The notes below the pieces were generated by a model. The model saw nothing but the letters and a program-made list of their open reading frames with translations, did no database searches and was not told the origin of the DNA. The position numbers were made by a program, and so were the translations under genes. Below, one piece after another: positions 33,112-54,590 of a stretch of 64,000 nt of DNA (positions are counted from its first letter, which is position 1; the number at the start of each line of letters is the position of its first letter). The DNA is from Larus michahellis (Eukaryota; Chordata; Aves; Charadriiformes; Laridae). The DNA is taken from positions 129,764,224 through 129,828,223 of the forward strand of contig NC_133898.1 of NCBI RefSeq assembly GCF_964199755.1, read 5' to 3'.

Positions 33112-35398
33112 CATATTTCCACTGCATCCACGGGCCTTTGCCCGGGGGCTAAAAGCCAGACCGAGGGCAGGAGGAGGGTGAGGGGACCCTCTCTCTGCGT
33201 TGGGCACCAGGGGAACGCAGCTGCCCTTTGCTTTCCAGCCGGCTCACAACTCCAGAGTAACTTCTTAAAAAACACCAGGGATAAAATCCCATTTTTCTTC
33301 CTAAAGCCTTTCATGGTCCATCGCAGGCACCAAGCCGGAGGCATAAATCCCGCACAGGGCTTAGCACAGGCCCGGTGACGCACGCTGAAAAATTAGATGT
33401 CTGTAGGGATTTATAGTGTCCCCACAGCACCAGCGCTCCCCGGTCCCGGCCAGTCCTGCTCCCCACACCGCCACACGCTCGGGAATTTAAGCCTTTTTAT
33501 TTTTTAAACAGAAAAGTGATGCCCGGGGTACGGAGGCTGCCCTGGCCCGTGGGTGGAAAAGCGACCATTTAACCAACCGGGGACCGATGGACCCAGCGCG
33601 ACCTCGGCTTTGTGCTGCTGCTGGTGTCCGGCCCCGCAGCGGTGCTTTTTGGCATTTCCAGCCAGGAAAAAAACCCCAAACCCAGCGATTTCCCTCTTCC
33701 TGCCGGTCTCAGCGTGGCGGGGGCACACGGCGGGGCCGGGGGCTGCCAGTGTCCGCGCCGGGGGCTGCGGGTCCTTTCCTGGGGCTCTGGTGGCTTTTGT
33801 GGCCTCCACGGGCAGAACAGAAACACCGGGAGCAACTTCAGAGGAATTGCTTTTATCGAGGAATGTGTCATCTGAAAGGGAACACTGGGGACACTTTTTA
33901 GTGTGGAGGTGTGGAGTGTAAAGCACCTCCCCCCCCGGCCCCTTCTGGGAGAAGGGAATGAATTTTTCGGGGATTTATCCCCTCCTCCTCTCCCCAGTGT
34001 CTGTTCCCCCACCCCAAGGTACAAACCCTCATAAAGGGGGAAAAAAAACCCCAAACCGAACAGGGGCCGCCATGCTGCCGTGACTTGTCTCACCGAGGTC
34101 ACACCAGTTACAGCTGTAAAAATTATTTGCTTTAACAGATTTTTATCACCTGCTGCGTAAGGGCTGGAAGAGCCTCAGGAGGGACCCGGCTGCGGCCGCG
34201 CCAGTGCCCCAGGTGCTGCTGGGCTGGTCGGGGAGAGCGACCCCCAACACGGCATCCCACCACGGAGCCTTTCCGTGAGGCTTTCTGTGCCCTTAGCGAC
34301 GTCCCTGCCTTCCAGCAATATTTTGGGGAGAGACCCCAGGCATTTGGGAGGCCGGTCCTGGGCAGAGTCCCCACCTCCTCTCTTCTGGGATCAAAGTAAT
34401 TTGGGGTTTCCCCAAAAGCTCTCCTGGAAGTAAAGCCAAGCATGAACCCTGCCCGTGGGGAAACGCCTCTACCCCAGGGCAGAAGGGGAAATAAAGGGCA
34501 GGTTTCCCGGGCAGATGACACAGAGGTGACCAAGTGACCAGGAGGAACCCAGCTGCCGAGGAGGAAAGGTGAAAAAAAGCAGCAGAAAGGGAGAGGAAAT
34601 ACAGCAACGTGCAGGAAATCCTGTGGGATTTCCAGCCCTGTGTGGAGCGGGAGCCCCTGGCACAGCGGCTCCGTTCCCCCCTTCTGCTCCTCCCTGCAGC
34701 TGGTGGAAACCTGGTTAGAAATCCCACCAAGCCGGGTGGTTTTCCCATCTCACAGGAGAGGTGCCGGGAGCATCCCCTGAGCCAGCGGTGCCTTCAGGTG
34801 CCATAGGGAATGCCCGCCAGATTTCCTTGTTTCGGGATGCCAGGGCAGGGATGGGAAGGTTTGCAATCCCATCGGCTGCTGTTTTCCTTGCTACAAACAG
34901 CCGGACGCCTCTTCCCGTGGTGGTCTCAGCCTGGCAGAGGCCCCGGAGCCAGATCCCGCAGCAGAGCCGGGCGCTGGGGAAGCCGCCTTTTTGGTCGGCT
35001 GCGGTTTCCATCGGCGACGCAGAACTCGAAGGGTTTCCAGCCTCCCCCAGACCCGCTGTCCCGGCTGGATGTCCCCGCGGCAGCTGGGATGTGATGTCCC
35101 CTGGAGCTACAGGGGGGTCCGAACCCCTTGGGGCTGGACCGAGGGCTCTCTCTGCCCAGCCAGGAGCTCACCGAGGGACACGATGGGGTTTAGCACCACA
35201 CGCTGCCGTCCTTGAGGGGCTCCCACGGTTCCGGAGCAGCTCACCTGCCCCCTGCAGGGAAACACACACCTGGGGAGACGCTGGTTTTGGGGGTGCCCCA
35301 GGGCCACGGAGCTGCAGCCGCGGCACCGTCCCGGTCCCAACCCCTTCCCCCCACCCCGGCAAAGCAGGCGCGGAGATGCTCTCATGTTAAACTCTCCA
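33112..35398. other. GC-rich intergenic DNA
   Basis: Lies between the pyrimidine tract and the presumed EXTL3 3' end. A second reverse-strand AATAAA (33496-33501 on +) could allow a longer EXTL3 3' UTR. Overlapping open frames on all strands, none recognisable. No repeat family seen. Confidence 0.55.
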
Positions 35399-35404
35399 TT
35401 TATT
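35399..35404 (-). terminator. EXTL3: Candidate poly(A) signal AATAAA, EXTL3
   Basis: TTTATT on +, AATAAA on the gene strand, in ccaataaatgg. It is the first such hexamer downstream of the EXTL3 stop, about 3.9 kb away. A G/GU-rich run (ggggtggggggaaggggttggg on the gene strand) follows roughly 40 nt later. A second hexamer lies at 33496-33501. Confidence 0.5.
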
Positions 35405-38400
35405 GGATCCTTTTACAAAAAAACTCAACATTGTGCTCGTGTTGAAGGAGTGTTTCTTTTCTCTCATTTTTTGTCTGTTTTTTTGTTTTGTTTTGTTGGG
35501 TTTTTTTACCCCCTGGTGCTCACGGAGCGTTTCGCACAACCATGGTGCAGGGGAGGGCAGGGGCGGTGCTGTGCGACACCAGCGGGGAACGGGGAGGGGT
35601 CCGTGTCACCGCAGACGATGCTATTTACAGCGAATGTTGAGAAAGACCTCGCTCTGCACCCGGCACCCGCAACGCCCGGTCCTGGGAGAAGCAGCAGAAA
35701 CACTGGAAAAGGGAAAAGGCCTTTTCCCCTGGGAAAGGTGCAGCCGCCCAGAGACTTTCCCGTCTCCTCGGGGCTGGGGAGACGGCGCGCCCCAGGCTGC
35801 TCTGTGCTGGGGCTGGGACGAATCGTACAACCTGACCTGAGCTTCGCAGTTACCCCGGGACCCCCTGGAAATGACGGGAGAGTGACCGGTAGCGAGGGAG
35901 GACGCTGGGGACAGTGGCAGGGGCTGGACCGCCCTCCAGAAACCCCCTCTCCTCCCCCATGGCGGAGGGAAGCCTGAGGGCAGCTCAGACCCTGCGACGC
36001 CTCAGCAACTGAAAGCTGAATCACAAGTCTGTACTCCAGAGGAGTTTTGGTGTCTATCTGGGAAGATTTGGGAAAAAGCCACAGCAGCGGAGGACCCTGA
36101 GGGACAGCACCAGCCCTGCGGGCGGGGAAGGAGATGCTCTCGCTGGTACTTAGTTTCCTTTACGGCACCCCATCCCTCCCACCACTGCTGCTGCCCAGCA
36201 CGGCCCAGCTGCCATCAGCGACTCGCAGCACCCATTCACTCCTTCACCCCCAAACCCTCCCCCTTCAGGGGGTCTCGGCACGGAGGAAACCGTCCATCCC
36301 ACCACCCGCGCGGCGATCCCATGGCGCAGCTTCTCCCCGCTCAGCCGCGACCCTCCGAGCCTGACCCCTGGCTATCGCAGCACCGGGGACCCTCCGAAAA
36401 ACCAACACTTGGGGCAAGAGAGGGGTGTGTCAGGAGCCTGTGAGGAAGAACAATTTGGATTTCCACCACTGAGCTCTACTGGCCTCGAACCGAAACACAC
36501 CACGGGGAAGAAGAAACCCCCAACCTTGGGCTTGCCGCCAGCCCCGACCACAGCCAAGCAACGAGACTCGGCAAACCCCAACCTCCCGACGCAAACGCTC
36601 CACGTCTCGTCTCCTCTTCCCAAGCCCCCTCGAGCACAGTCTCTCACCCAAATAATAAAATCTCCCTTAAGCTTTTTGAAAATAAGTTGCCGAGAAGTGT
36701 ATCTCTCGCTGTTTATATAAAGTGCAATCCACAGATGCCGGCATCGGCCCTCCCTCCTGTCTGACTCCTGCCGGGCAGGCAGAGGGCTGGCAAAGGCGGA
36801 GCTGCCTCCACCCCGGCCGACACCGGGGACCTGCGCTGTACGTGACCGACTGCACCGCTGCTAACGAGCCACCTATTAACGGGAGAATTAAAGCCAGCAG
36901 CGGAGGAGTGTCGGGTCCTCGGGGACGCTGAAGCTGGTGCAGCTGCTGCCGAGTGCCACGTTTCCACTCTGTGTGGGGGCAAAAAACATCCTTCCAGGTG
37001 TTCCGGGGCCTCGCAGGAGTCTCCGATCGCATTTTTCAGGAGACTGTGAGCCTTTGTACGCTCCGCGTTGAGCACCTGACGTTAAAACAAAAAGAGAGTG
37101 GAAAGGAAAACAAAACATACGGAGAGGAAAAGATTCCTTGATCCGTACTTTGCTGCGGTCTGTAGTGCTGGTGAAGGCACGAGCCGCTGGCTCCGCTGGG
37201 GACGGGCTGCCCCGTCCCTTCCCCTCCTCAAGAAGCAACTGTTGGTGACCCCCAACCGCGGGGCTGACATGAAAAATGGCTGAAACGCTGCTGGAGAGGC
37301 CACTTCACAGCCCAAAACGCGGTGCAGGCTGCAGGAGGGGAGCGCGGACGGGGCTGACCTTACGAGTGAGCCCAGGAGCTGCTGACGGACCATCCCTGCT
37401 CCTCTCCTGGGACACACCGGAGACACAACCAGGCAGTAACATCCTTCTGCCGCAGGGCGCTGGGACGCAGAGCTGCAACCTGCCATGGTGCCCGTCGGGC
37501 AGGAAAACCGGGGAGATTGAGGCGAATCACGCAAGTTTCACCTTCTCGTCTACGAGCTTCTCCAGGCTGCCATCATCCATCCGGGACGCACTGAGGGAAA
37601 ACATCGCACAGGAGAGGGCAACCCCTGGCCTTCCCTCCTGTTACGGGCCGGGACTGAAGCAGAACGGAGCAGTGAGTCGAGCAGGGAACGTCGGGCGATC
37701 ACACGATGTACCAGCATTTCGCTTTGGTGGGACAGAAACCAGCTCCGAAACCAGCCCCACAGACACGATCCCAGCGGCGTTTCCCAGTTCCCGCGAAGGA
37801 AAGCTCTTGCTGGGATTAACCTTCAAGTTAAGCTTCGAGCTCGATTAACCTCGAGCCAGGGCACGAGTGCGGGCGGGATGGGGGTTTAAGGCAGCTGCGC
37901 GGAGGCCCAGGGGCAAAGCCAACGTGGGCACGTCTGGCTCGGGGACAGGGACGGGGGAGGAGGCAGAGCGGGGACTCGGGCCCACGGCGCGGCCCCGGCT
38001 CCGGCCCACACCGGCGGGGCTGGTGCTTCGCTTCGGCTCTGCCTGGCTGCGCCCAGACCAAGGGTCAGTGTCTTCCCCTTCCTCCACCCTGCAGAACGCG
38101 AATCGACCTCGCGAGAAGGCCCCGATACCCGACTGCCATCGCACCGGCATCAAAAGCTGAACTACTACCTGGCTCTCGGCAGACTGCGTCCATGCTGGAT
38201 GTTTTGGGAGAGAGGTTGATTTGATCCGCAAAGGCTCGCGTAGCCGATCTCGGGGTGCTACCGGAGCAGATCTCCAGGGCCAGCGAACGAGGCCCCGAAG
38301 GGCAGGAGGAAAAGTCCCAAAGTGCTTGTGAAAAGGCCAGGCCGGACTCAGAGACTCCCCGCAGCTGCAGAAAAACCGCAGGCCAAGGCAGGAGCCGGGG

Positions 38401-39005
38401 GCATCGCCAGCGCCGCTGCGCTGCAGACGGATCACTCCCAAGCCCCAAACATGCTCCCTGTCCTCAGAGGTCCAGCAGCGCCCGCGGTGTGCCGCGCGGG
38501 CTGGAAAGGACACCAAGAACGAGACGGCAGCAGCCAAACTCCCCCGTGGCTGCAGCGCGGGACGCGGCACGGTGCCGGGAGACGGGGAAGGACCCTCCGG
38601 GTCCAACCTCTTCCCTGCTCACCCCTCTCCCAGGGCAGGGCTCAGGGGGGTGAGCAGAGCAAAGAGCTCGTCACCGGATGACACCTGAAAGTCCTCAGTA
38701 GTAGCCACAGGGCAAGACGAGCCAGGACGTGGTGTGCGGGAGGGGAGGAGGAGAGCTGCCCCACGGGAGAAAGGACGGGGACAACAGCGGTGACCGGAGC
38801 TGCCCTGATGCTGGAATAACCTCTCGGCGGTCAAACGCCTCCAGCCTGACCTCGCTACGGTCCCCCCCGAGTGGGCAGACAGGTCCAGAGGGGAAAAGGG
38901 GATGGGTCAGGGGGAAAAAAGAAAGAGGGGAAAAAAAAAAAAAAAGCCTCACGCGGCAAATCTAAAACACTTTCATTTTAAATAACAATAATTATAATTA
39001 AAAAG

Positions 39006-39057
39006 AATGGTTGCCCTTGGCTAGGGAAGGGGCAGAGCCACTAGCCAAGGTGCCATT
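39006..39057 (-). other. Hairpin in the EXTL3 3' UTR
   Basis: ccttggctag (39015-39024) and ctagccaagg (39041-39050) are perfect inverted repeats around a 16-nt loop. Outer arms aatgg (39006-39010) and ccatt (39053-39057) extend the stem by five pairs across a small internal loop. In EXTL3 mRNA this begins about 270 nt after the stop codon. Function unknown. Confidence 0.7.
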
Positions 39058-39325
39058 CCTCAGTGTACGATCCTAGGGAGTCTCTTTACAGAAGCTGTGA
39101 GATCCTGTTTCCCGTCGCTCGGTTGAGTCGCTGCGGGGAGCGCGGGAGGGGAGGGGGAAACGTGCCCGTCCAAATCCAGGACGTCCCTTTTGCTCCGCGG
39201 GAGGGAGGCCGGAGTCAATAGCAAAAGGCATTTTGCCCTCGTCGCCCTGCCAAAGAGCCACCCTCTGCCCTCACCCGCCTCCGGCCCAAGTCCGGAGAGC
39301 CGAGAGCGCCCGGCTGCGTCCGCTT

Positions 39326-48267
<8,942 letters not shown>

Positions 48268-49889
48268 CTAAGAGATGAACACACGGTAGTTACAGCGGCT
48301 GTACGTGCACAGAGAAGAGATTTAGGGGCTGGGGCTGCTCACTCCAGCTGCGGCGGCCCAGCGTTTCGGCACTGCTTCGTAGCCCCTGCAACGGGGAAAC
48401 GCTTTCTAAGCAAAAACCATCAGCTCACTCCGGCGCCAGCTCCAGCTTCCAGCCCTTCTACCAATCGCAGGACTGCCAAAACTGAACCCAAGCCCCACGA
48501 CGCCAGGTAACGGCCGTGCTCGCGGTCCCCTGCCCCCTCGGCACGGGATGGCGGCTCTGCGGTAACGAAGCATCGGCCAGAGGTGGAAACACGGCGGCCA
48601 CGGCTGGTCTCTGCTATGGCCGCTGAAGAAGTGGCCCTTGTAGAATTTCTCCAGCGCTGACCTGAACTGAATTGTTTCTGCAGCTACCCAAAATTTCTGC
48701 CTTGGACACAACTCGTTTAAAATGCCTCCCTCTCTCCAAATGCTTCCAACCCCCCCCCCACTGTGCAATGTCCCTTAGCCCCAGCCATACGCGTGTAAAA
48801 TCAGACTGAATTTCACCCTCTTCTTGACTGCCCCTTCCACACTGGACCCTTTCTCTCCCTCGCTCTTAGACTTTTCATCTGCCCTGGGTGGTGTACAGTC
48901 ACTCGGTTCATCCCGGGCTTCCCGTCCCGTTCAGTCCCTCCAGTCGTTTCTCTGGCTCTCCTCTGAACAATCCCTCTTGATTTAAAAATGAAGTCCAGCC
49001 TGGTGAAAAGAATAAGGCGTCACGGCAATAAAACTCCATTAAATAAGATTACATTTGATCACACAAAAAAAAGCCCACACCGAAACCATTAACAGTGGAA
49101 AATATTTGTATCGGGGATCTGCATGACAGCTGGTATGATTAAACTCCCGTGTAAAGCCAGGGTTAGTGCTTTCATCTGTCAATAGCTGCTGGGGAGGGGG
49201 AAAATGGAACATTCGACAAGAATGCATTACAATATTTCACTGAAGATCCATCAAAAGCACGAACAATTTATTGCAGGGAGGTGAACAAATTATGCAGCTC
49301 TAAGCCACGGTGGAGCAGGGCCAGGGCTGAGCCGGCAACATTCCCACCCCAGGAGGGCTGTGATGCAATTAGTGCCCACAGGAGAAGGCAAAAGCAGAGA
49401 CAGACAATGCCAGCACAGGAATTTCTTCCCCCCTTCCCTCCCAAGGTGGAGAAGCATGACAAAAATCAGCACGGCGTTTGTATTTACTTTCAAAATTAGC
49501 GTGAACCAGCAGATGCTCCCAGGGATATCTTCTCTATCTGGGAACTGTTGGAAAAGAGAGGTTGCAGGAACACAGTGGGAATGGGCAACGAGGAGGGAAG
49601 TGGGAGAGGAAGGACCTGGTAGGACAGGAATCAAAAAACCAGGAGGTTTGGAATGGTACGGCCTTAAGGTGCTGGCCCAGGAGGCCAAGGAAGACCTGGA
49701 CACAAGGAGGCCAGCAAAGGCTTAGAGAAAACCACCTCCACAGAAGCATCACCAAACCCAACGGGCTGTGGGCATCCTCTGGAGGCGTCAACCAGGGAAG
49801 AAGAGGAGCCAAGAGTGGTCCCCAAATTGTCAAGAAGGAGAATTTAAATCTTCTCCTACACCACCATGGCTGGATCTGTAACTGGCTTT

Positions 49890-49939
49890 AGCAAACCTTT
49901 GATCTCAAAGGTCCTTTCCAACCATGAAGATTCTGTGAA
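49890..49939 (+). mobile_element. CR1 LINE extreme 3' end
   Basis: gatctcaaaggtcctttccaaccatgaagattctgtga is the forward 3' end of the same CR1 type as the insert at 43558-44132. Only about 50 bp are recognisable; the left limit is uncertain. Confidence 0.7.
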
Positions 49940-50764
49940 ACCCAAGTGCTCTTGCAGCTGCACCAGGAGAAGCAGGTTTGCTGGCTCAGAAAGTGGGGAC
50001 ACGGCTCTAGATGGGGCAGCTGGGCCCCGCTCAGCGATGCTTTTTGGAGTGGAAGAGCACTTTGGCAAACTGATACGACAACAAAACCAAGAACAGTGCA
50101 GAGGGCAGCAAAGCAGACCTTGGCAGGGGCCGCCGAATATGGACATGAACATTTCACCTTTTCAATTAAGAGCCATTAGCCCCAATTTCCATCCCTTTTC
50201 TAATTAATCATCCAGTGCACCGTTGCATTTACAGCATTTGATTTTATGCGAGTGGTTAAACACATTAGGAAATTCTCTGCAATTCACCCTGCACACCTGC
50301 CCTCAACTGTTCCGTGAAAACTTCAGGATCGGCAGCGATTGCAAAAACCACCCGAGAGCAGCTTCCATGATCTCCCACACAGGCAAGGGCCCCTCCAGTA
50401 AATTCCAGCCTGGCCCAGTTGGGAACTGGTCATCGCTTGCTCCAGCTCAACAATGATGTAAGATGAATTTCTGAAAGCAGCCCCATTTCTCCTGATGGAG
50501 CCTCGTGACCACCAATTTTTTCCTCCCATTGCAGATCCCGCCTTCTAGGAATTTTGCAAACTTATTAAACCCAGCACCGATACATAATTTAGCCTTCTGC
50601 TAAAGGGCACGTGCCACGCTGCGTCGCGGCTGTTACGATGGTTTCCTCAGAAAGGCTGATCTCAGTGAAGTCTGTGGGTGCCTCACTCATTAGGATTAGC
50701 AGAAGTTGGACTGAGTCCACAGTAAATCGATACGCTTTCCAGGCAAGGTCCTGCCTTGCCAGTT

Positions 50765-51443
50765 GAAGATGGATGGACGGATAACTTCCAGCTCTTCAAG
50801 GAGTTAGTCAATAGGGCCCCCTGGGAAACTGCCCTCAGGGACAAGGGAGCAGAAGAGAGCTGGCAGAGCTTTAATAAAGCGCAAGAGCTCTCGATCACCA
50901 GGTGTAAGAAATCAGGACAGGAAGAGACCAGCACGGCTGAGTCAAGACCTGCTGGCCAAACTAAAGGGGAATAAGGAAATGCACAGGCAGTGGAAGTGGG
51001 GACAGGTGTCCTGGGAAGAGTATAGGGACGTTGCTCAGTTGTGCAGGGATGGGGGCAGGAAGGCCAAGGCGCGGCTGGAGCTGAACTTGGCAAGGGACAC
51101 AAAGAATTATAAGAAGGGCTTCCACAGGTATGTCAGCCAGAAAAGGAAGGTCAAAGAAAGCATACACCCCCTGATGAGCAAGACCGGCCAACTGGTAACA
51201 ATGGAGCAGAAGGCGGCTGAAGTACTCCGCTTTTTTGCCTCAGTCTTCACTGGCAACCTCTCTTCCCACACCTCTCGAGAGGATGGATTGCAAGACGCGG
51301 ACTGGGGGAGCAAAGTCCCTCCCCCTGTAAGAGAAGATCAGGTTCGCGACCACCTGAGGAACCCGAACATGCAGAAATCTATGGGACCGATGAGATGCAT
51401 CCCAGAGTCCTGAGGGAACTGGCTGATGGAGCTGCCAAGCCAC
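50765..51443 (+). mobile_element. CR1 LINE internal ORF2 fragment (between endonuclease and RT)
   Basis: Encodes, with frameshifts, the CR1 region before the RT core: RCKKSGQEET, then HRQWKWGQVSWEEYRDVAQL, LARDTKNYKKGFHRYVSQKR, EVLRFFASVFTGNLSS and EDQVRDHLRNPNMQKSMGPM. It stops at gctgccaagccac, before the RT domain, and has no CR1 3' end. An internal piece of this kind implies deletion or rearrangement after insertion. Confidence 0.9.
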
Positions 51444-53930
51444 CCTGCAACGGGCACACTTCAGGTTACTCCATCACATCTGAAGCTTTGCAGGTCTGGA
51501 AGTGCCAGTGTTCATTCAGCCTCTGCATTTCACAGAAAAGAGGTGTACTCCCGCCTTTCATCTGGGAGTATTTAAGATTTAAGCAGCCCGTAAATCGATA
51601 GACCCCAAGAAAAAACCCGGCAAACTTATTGATTGACTTGTTTTCCCGTAACTTGCTGAACAATAACATGGTGCAACTACTGTCAATTGAGAAAGCGAAG
51701 CAGATCCTGCCTGAAACGTCTGAAATCGGGGACCCCAGAGGATAGAGAGATCAGTGCACCGGCATTAAACTCTTCCCTAAGGAGAAGGATGCTACAAAGG
51801 AGCCGGATGCCTCCAAGCCTTGATAAGCACAATTCAGTTCATCCCATTAGCTCCAGAAAAAGTCAGAAGCAACTTAAAGCTATTGCCTTTGATGGCTTGT
51901 TTTCAAAGAAACGATCCCTATTTACAGCACTTTTAGGATGCAGCTAATTGTCATCAGACAACTATTCAGTGGCTTTTGCAAATCCCTGCACTTTCCCCTG
52001 GGCGACTACACCACGGAAGCGCACGGGGACCTGCAGGCAGCGATCTGAGATGGGAACGATGGGGCTGAGATTCAAAACCTTCCTCCCGTCTCTCCGTCCC
52101 CCCCCGTCCCCCCGGAGACAGTTCAAGCGCGGTGCCTCTCCAGGCAAGACCGGGTTTTGATCTCGACTGCATACACTGCATCCCGAGCTGCAGAAACGAG
52201 GGCATCGCGTTATTAGACAGAAAATAGAACTCTTGAGAAAGATAAAAGTCAATTTTCAGGAAACTTTTCTGCTTTAATACACGCAACTGATCTCGTAAAA
52301 ACAGGTTAGGGGGAATGGGAAGAGTATTTGATTCGGGGACTTGAAACATTTCTATGTCTTCTAAAGTTTTTACATTTCAATAGGCCTCTAAACGCACCAG
52401 ATTTCTCAGGCATGAAATGGCCATTATAGGCACAAACGTACTCAGAAGCTTATTAGGCTGGGTGAAAAAAGAAGGGTTATTATACCAGCGAAGTATAAAA
52501 GTAGTCCAGTCCTCTCCCTCACATGGCATTAAGTGAGATTTAGCAATTTTTCATGACTTCATCACACGCTACAGCCGAGTGACACCTTACTGTGCCATGT
52601 CCTCAGCCACAGGTATCTCAAAGCACCCTCCTAGCAATAACTAATTAATCTTCCTCCATCGCACGTGGGGCTGGGTGGAGAACGCCAGCGGACACTCTGG
52701 TGACCACAGATCTATACATACAGATAAGAAGCACGTTATGTTGCCAAATTCAGGGATTTACAGGCCACAGGAGGTCATCTTGATGATCTTGTGCAACCTC
52801 CTTACGTGGTGGACCAGGGGACAATGCAGCCACCCTTCCTCTGCCTCTCATCACACGGCAGCATAGAACAGCTGTGAAACAACTCAGACAAAATTACAAA
52901 GCCACGAGACCAAACTTCATAGCACCGGTTGAACTCCAAATGCTTTCTGGATAACCAACAGCGGACGGCTGGTGGGGTTGACAGCAGTAAGTTAAGCCAA
53001 AAGGGACTTCAAAGTCACCTACATTAACCTTCCGCATGACCCGGGTCACAGGGACCTTGTCTCGGACCTGAGCTGTGGCCAGCAGAAGCATCTCTGCTGG
53101 AAAGGCACCCTGTCTCCCTTTGAAGACATCAAGAGTGGGGGAATCCCCCTTTCCTCTGAGATGTTCACTCTCAAACATTAACAACTCGCTCCTTGTTGTG
53201 AATTATCTGCCTTCGGCTCCCAGCCGCTGCTCCTCAGTGGCTTCTCCCACCCCAGGAAAGTACACAGGTACCGTAGCAAACCCTCTCTCCATTCTTTTTC
53301 AAACAGACTGAGGTCTCAATCTCTCACCCAGGGCTGTTTCTCCTGTTTCTTCCATCATTTTAATGAGCAATTTCACCACGATCTTGTTTCTCAACAGTCT
53401 CGAGCCAAGAGCTCTGTGAAAACCCGACAAAAGATGTTCCCTCAGCAAAGCTGAAACGCTGCGCACTGGCAAAACGGAGAGTCAGCAGTTACCCTTACCC
53501 AAGGCGATTAAAATAGTGAAGAGAACACAAAATCAGCTACAAGAAAGACACAGACGCGTTTACCAAAAAGCCGTCTTCCCTTACTGCAAACGTTAAGGCT
53601 CCAAACACTGAGCAGAGCATCAGTGGTAGGACCTGCACGCAAACCCCAGCCCCTCCGGACAGAAAACTATCCCAGACTGTGTATTTCTGGCTGTCTTATT
53701 TTGGTTATTTTTGGCTGTTCCTTGGGAATATATTTTTTAAACACATTGCCGTCACCTAAATGGCCCCTAGCTCAAAATCATGAACCTCCTAAACAGTTTG
53801 CAAAATTTTGAGACAAACTGCAAGACCTGAAATGCCTCTGAGCATCCGACACTCAACATCAGAAGTTTCTGCTCCTTTCAGCAAACCATTTCAAGGTGAT
53901 TCAGTTCCACACGGTGGGGTTGGGTTTTTT

Positions 53931-54590
53931 TCACAGAATCACAGAATGGTTTGGGTTGGAAGGGACCTTAAAGACCATCCTGTTCCACCCCCTGCCCTGG
54001 GCAGGGACACCTCCCACCAACCCAGGTTGCTCCAAGCCCCGGCCAACCTGGCCTTGAACCCCTCCAGGGATGGGGCAGCCACAGCTTCTCTGGGCAACCT
54101 GGGCCAGGGGCTCACCCCCCTCACACTAAAGAATTTCTTCCTGATATCCAATCTAAATCTCCCCTCTTTCAGTTTGAAGCCGTTACCCCGTGTCCTATCA
54201 TTACACTCATCGATAAAGAGTCCCTCCCCATCCTTCCTGTAGGCCCCCTTTAGGGACTGGAAGGCCCCTATAAGGTCTCCGCGGAGCCTTCTCTTCTCCA
54301 GGCTGAACCCCCCCAGCTCTCTCAGCCTGTCCTCCCAGCAGAGGGGCTCCAGCCCTCCCAGCATCTCCGGGGCCTCCTCTGGCCCCGCTCCAACAGCTCC
54401 GTGTCTCTCCTGTGCCGAGGCCCCAGCGCTGGAGGCAGCACTGCAGGGGGGTCTCCCCCGAGCGCAGCAGAGGGGCAGAATCCCCCCCTCGCCCTGCTGC
54501 CCACGCTGCTGGGGATGCAGCCCAGGCTGTGGGGGGGTTCTGGGCTGCAAGGGCTCATTGCCTGCTCATGTTGAGCTTCTCGTCCACCAA
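53931..54590 (-). mobile_element. CR1 LINE 3' fragment
   Basis: Starts tcacagaatcacagaatggtttgggttggaagggacc. In reverse a 203-codon frame carries the ORF2 end: ERGQRR type block, [40 protein letters not shown] and [20 protein letters not shown]. It is truncated upstream of the DEKLNMSRQ codons (54590). Confidence 0.94.

Larger units (their letters stand above)
35399..39325 (-). other. EXTL3: Presumed EXTL3 3' UTR
   Basis: Sequence between the EXTL3 stop and the first AATAAA on its strand. GC-rich, with an A-rich stretch just before the signal, a homopolymer run at 38931-38945 and a stable hairpin at 39006-39057. Long open frames on both strands (for example 37276-37848 and 37845-38606) have no recognisable domains. 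Extent is inferred, not shown by transcript data. Confidence 0.5.

Noticed and set aside
32689..33378. Leu/Ser-rich forward frame and Glu/Lys/Arg-rich reverse frames
   Set aside because: They are translations of the pyrimidine microsatellite, not proteins.
34761..35390. 209-codon forward frame
   Set aside because: Composition-driven: frames are open on both strands over the same bases, and no family is recognised.
37276..38606. 190-codon forward and 253-codon reverse frames
   Set aside because: GC-rich presumed EXTL3 3' UTR with frames open on both strands; no domain, no splice or start context that I trust.
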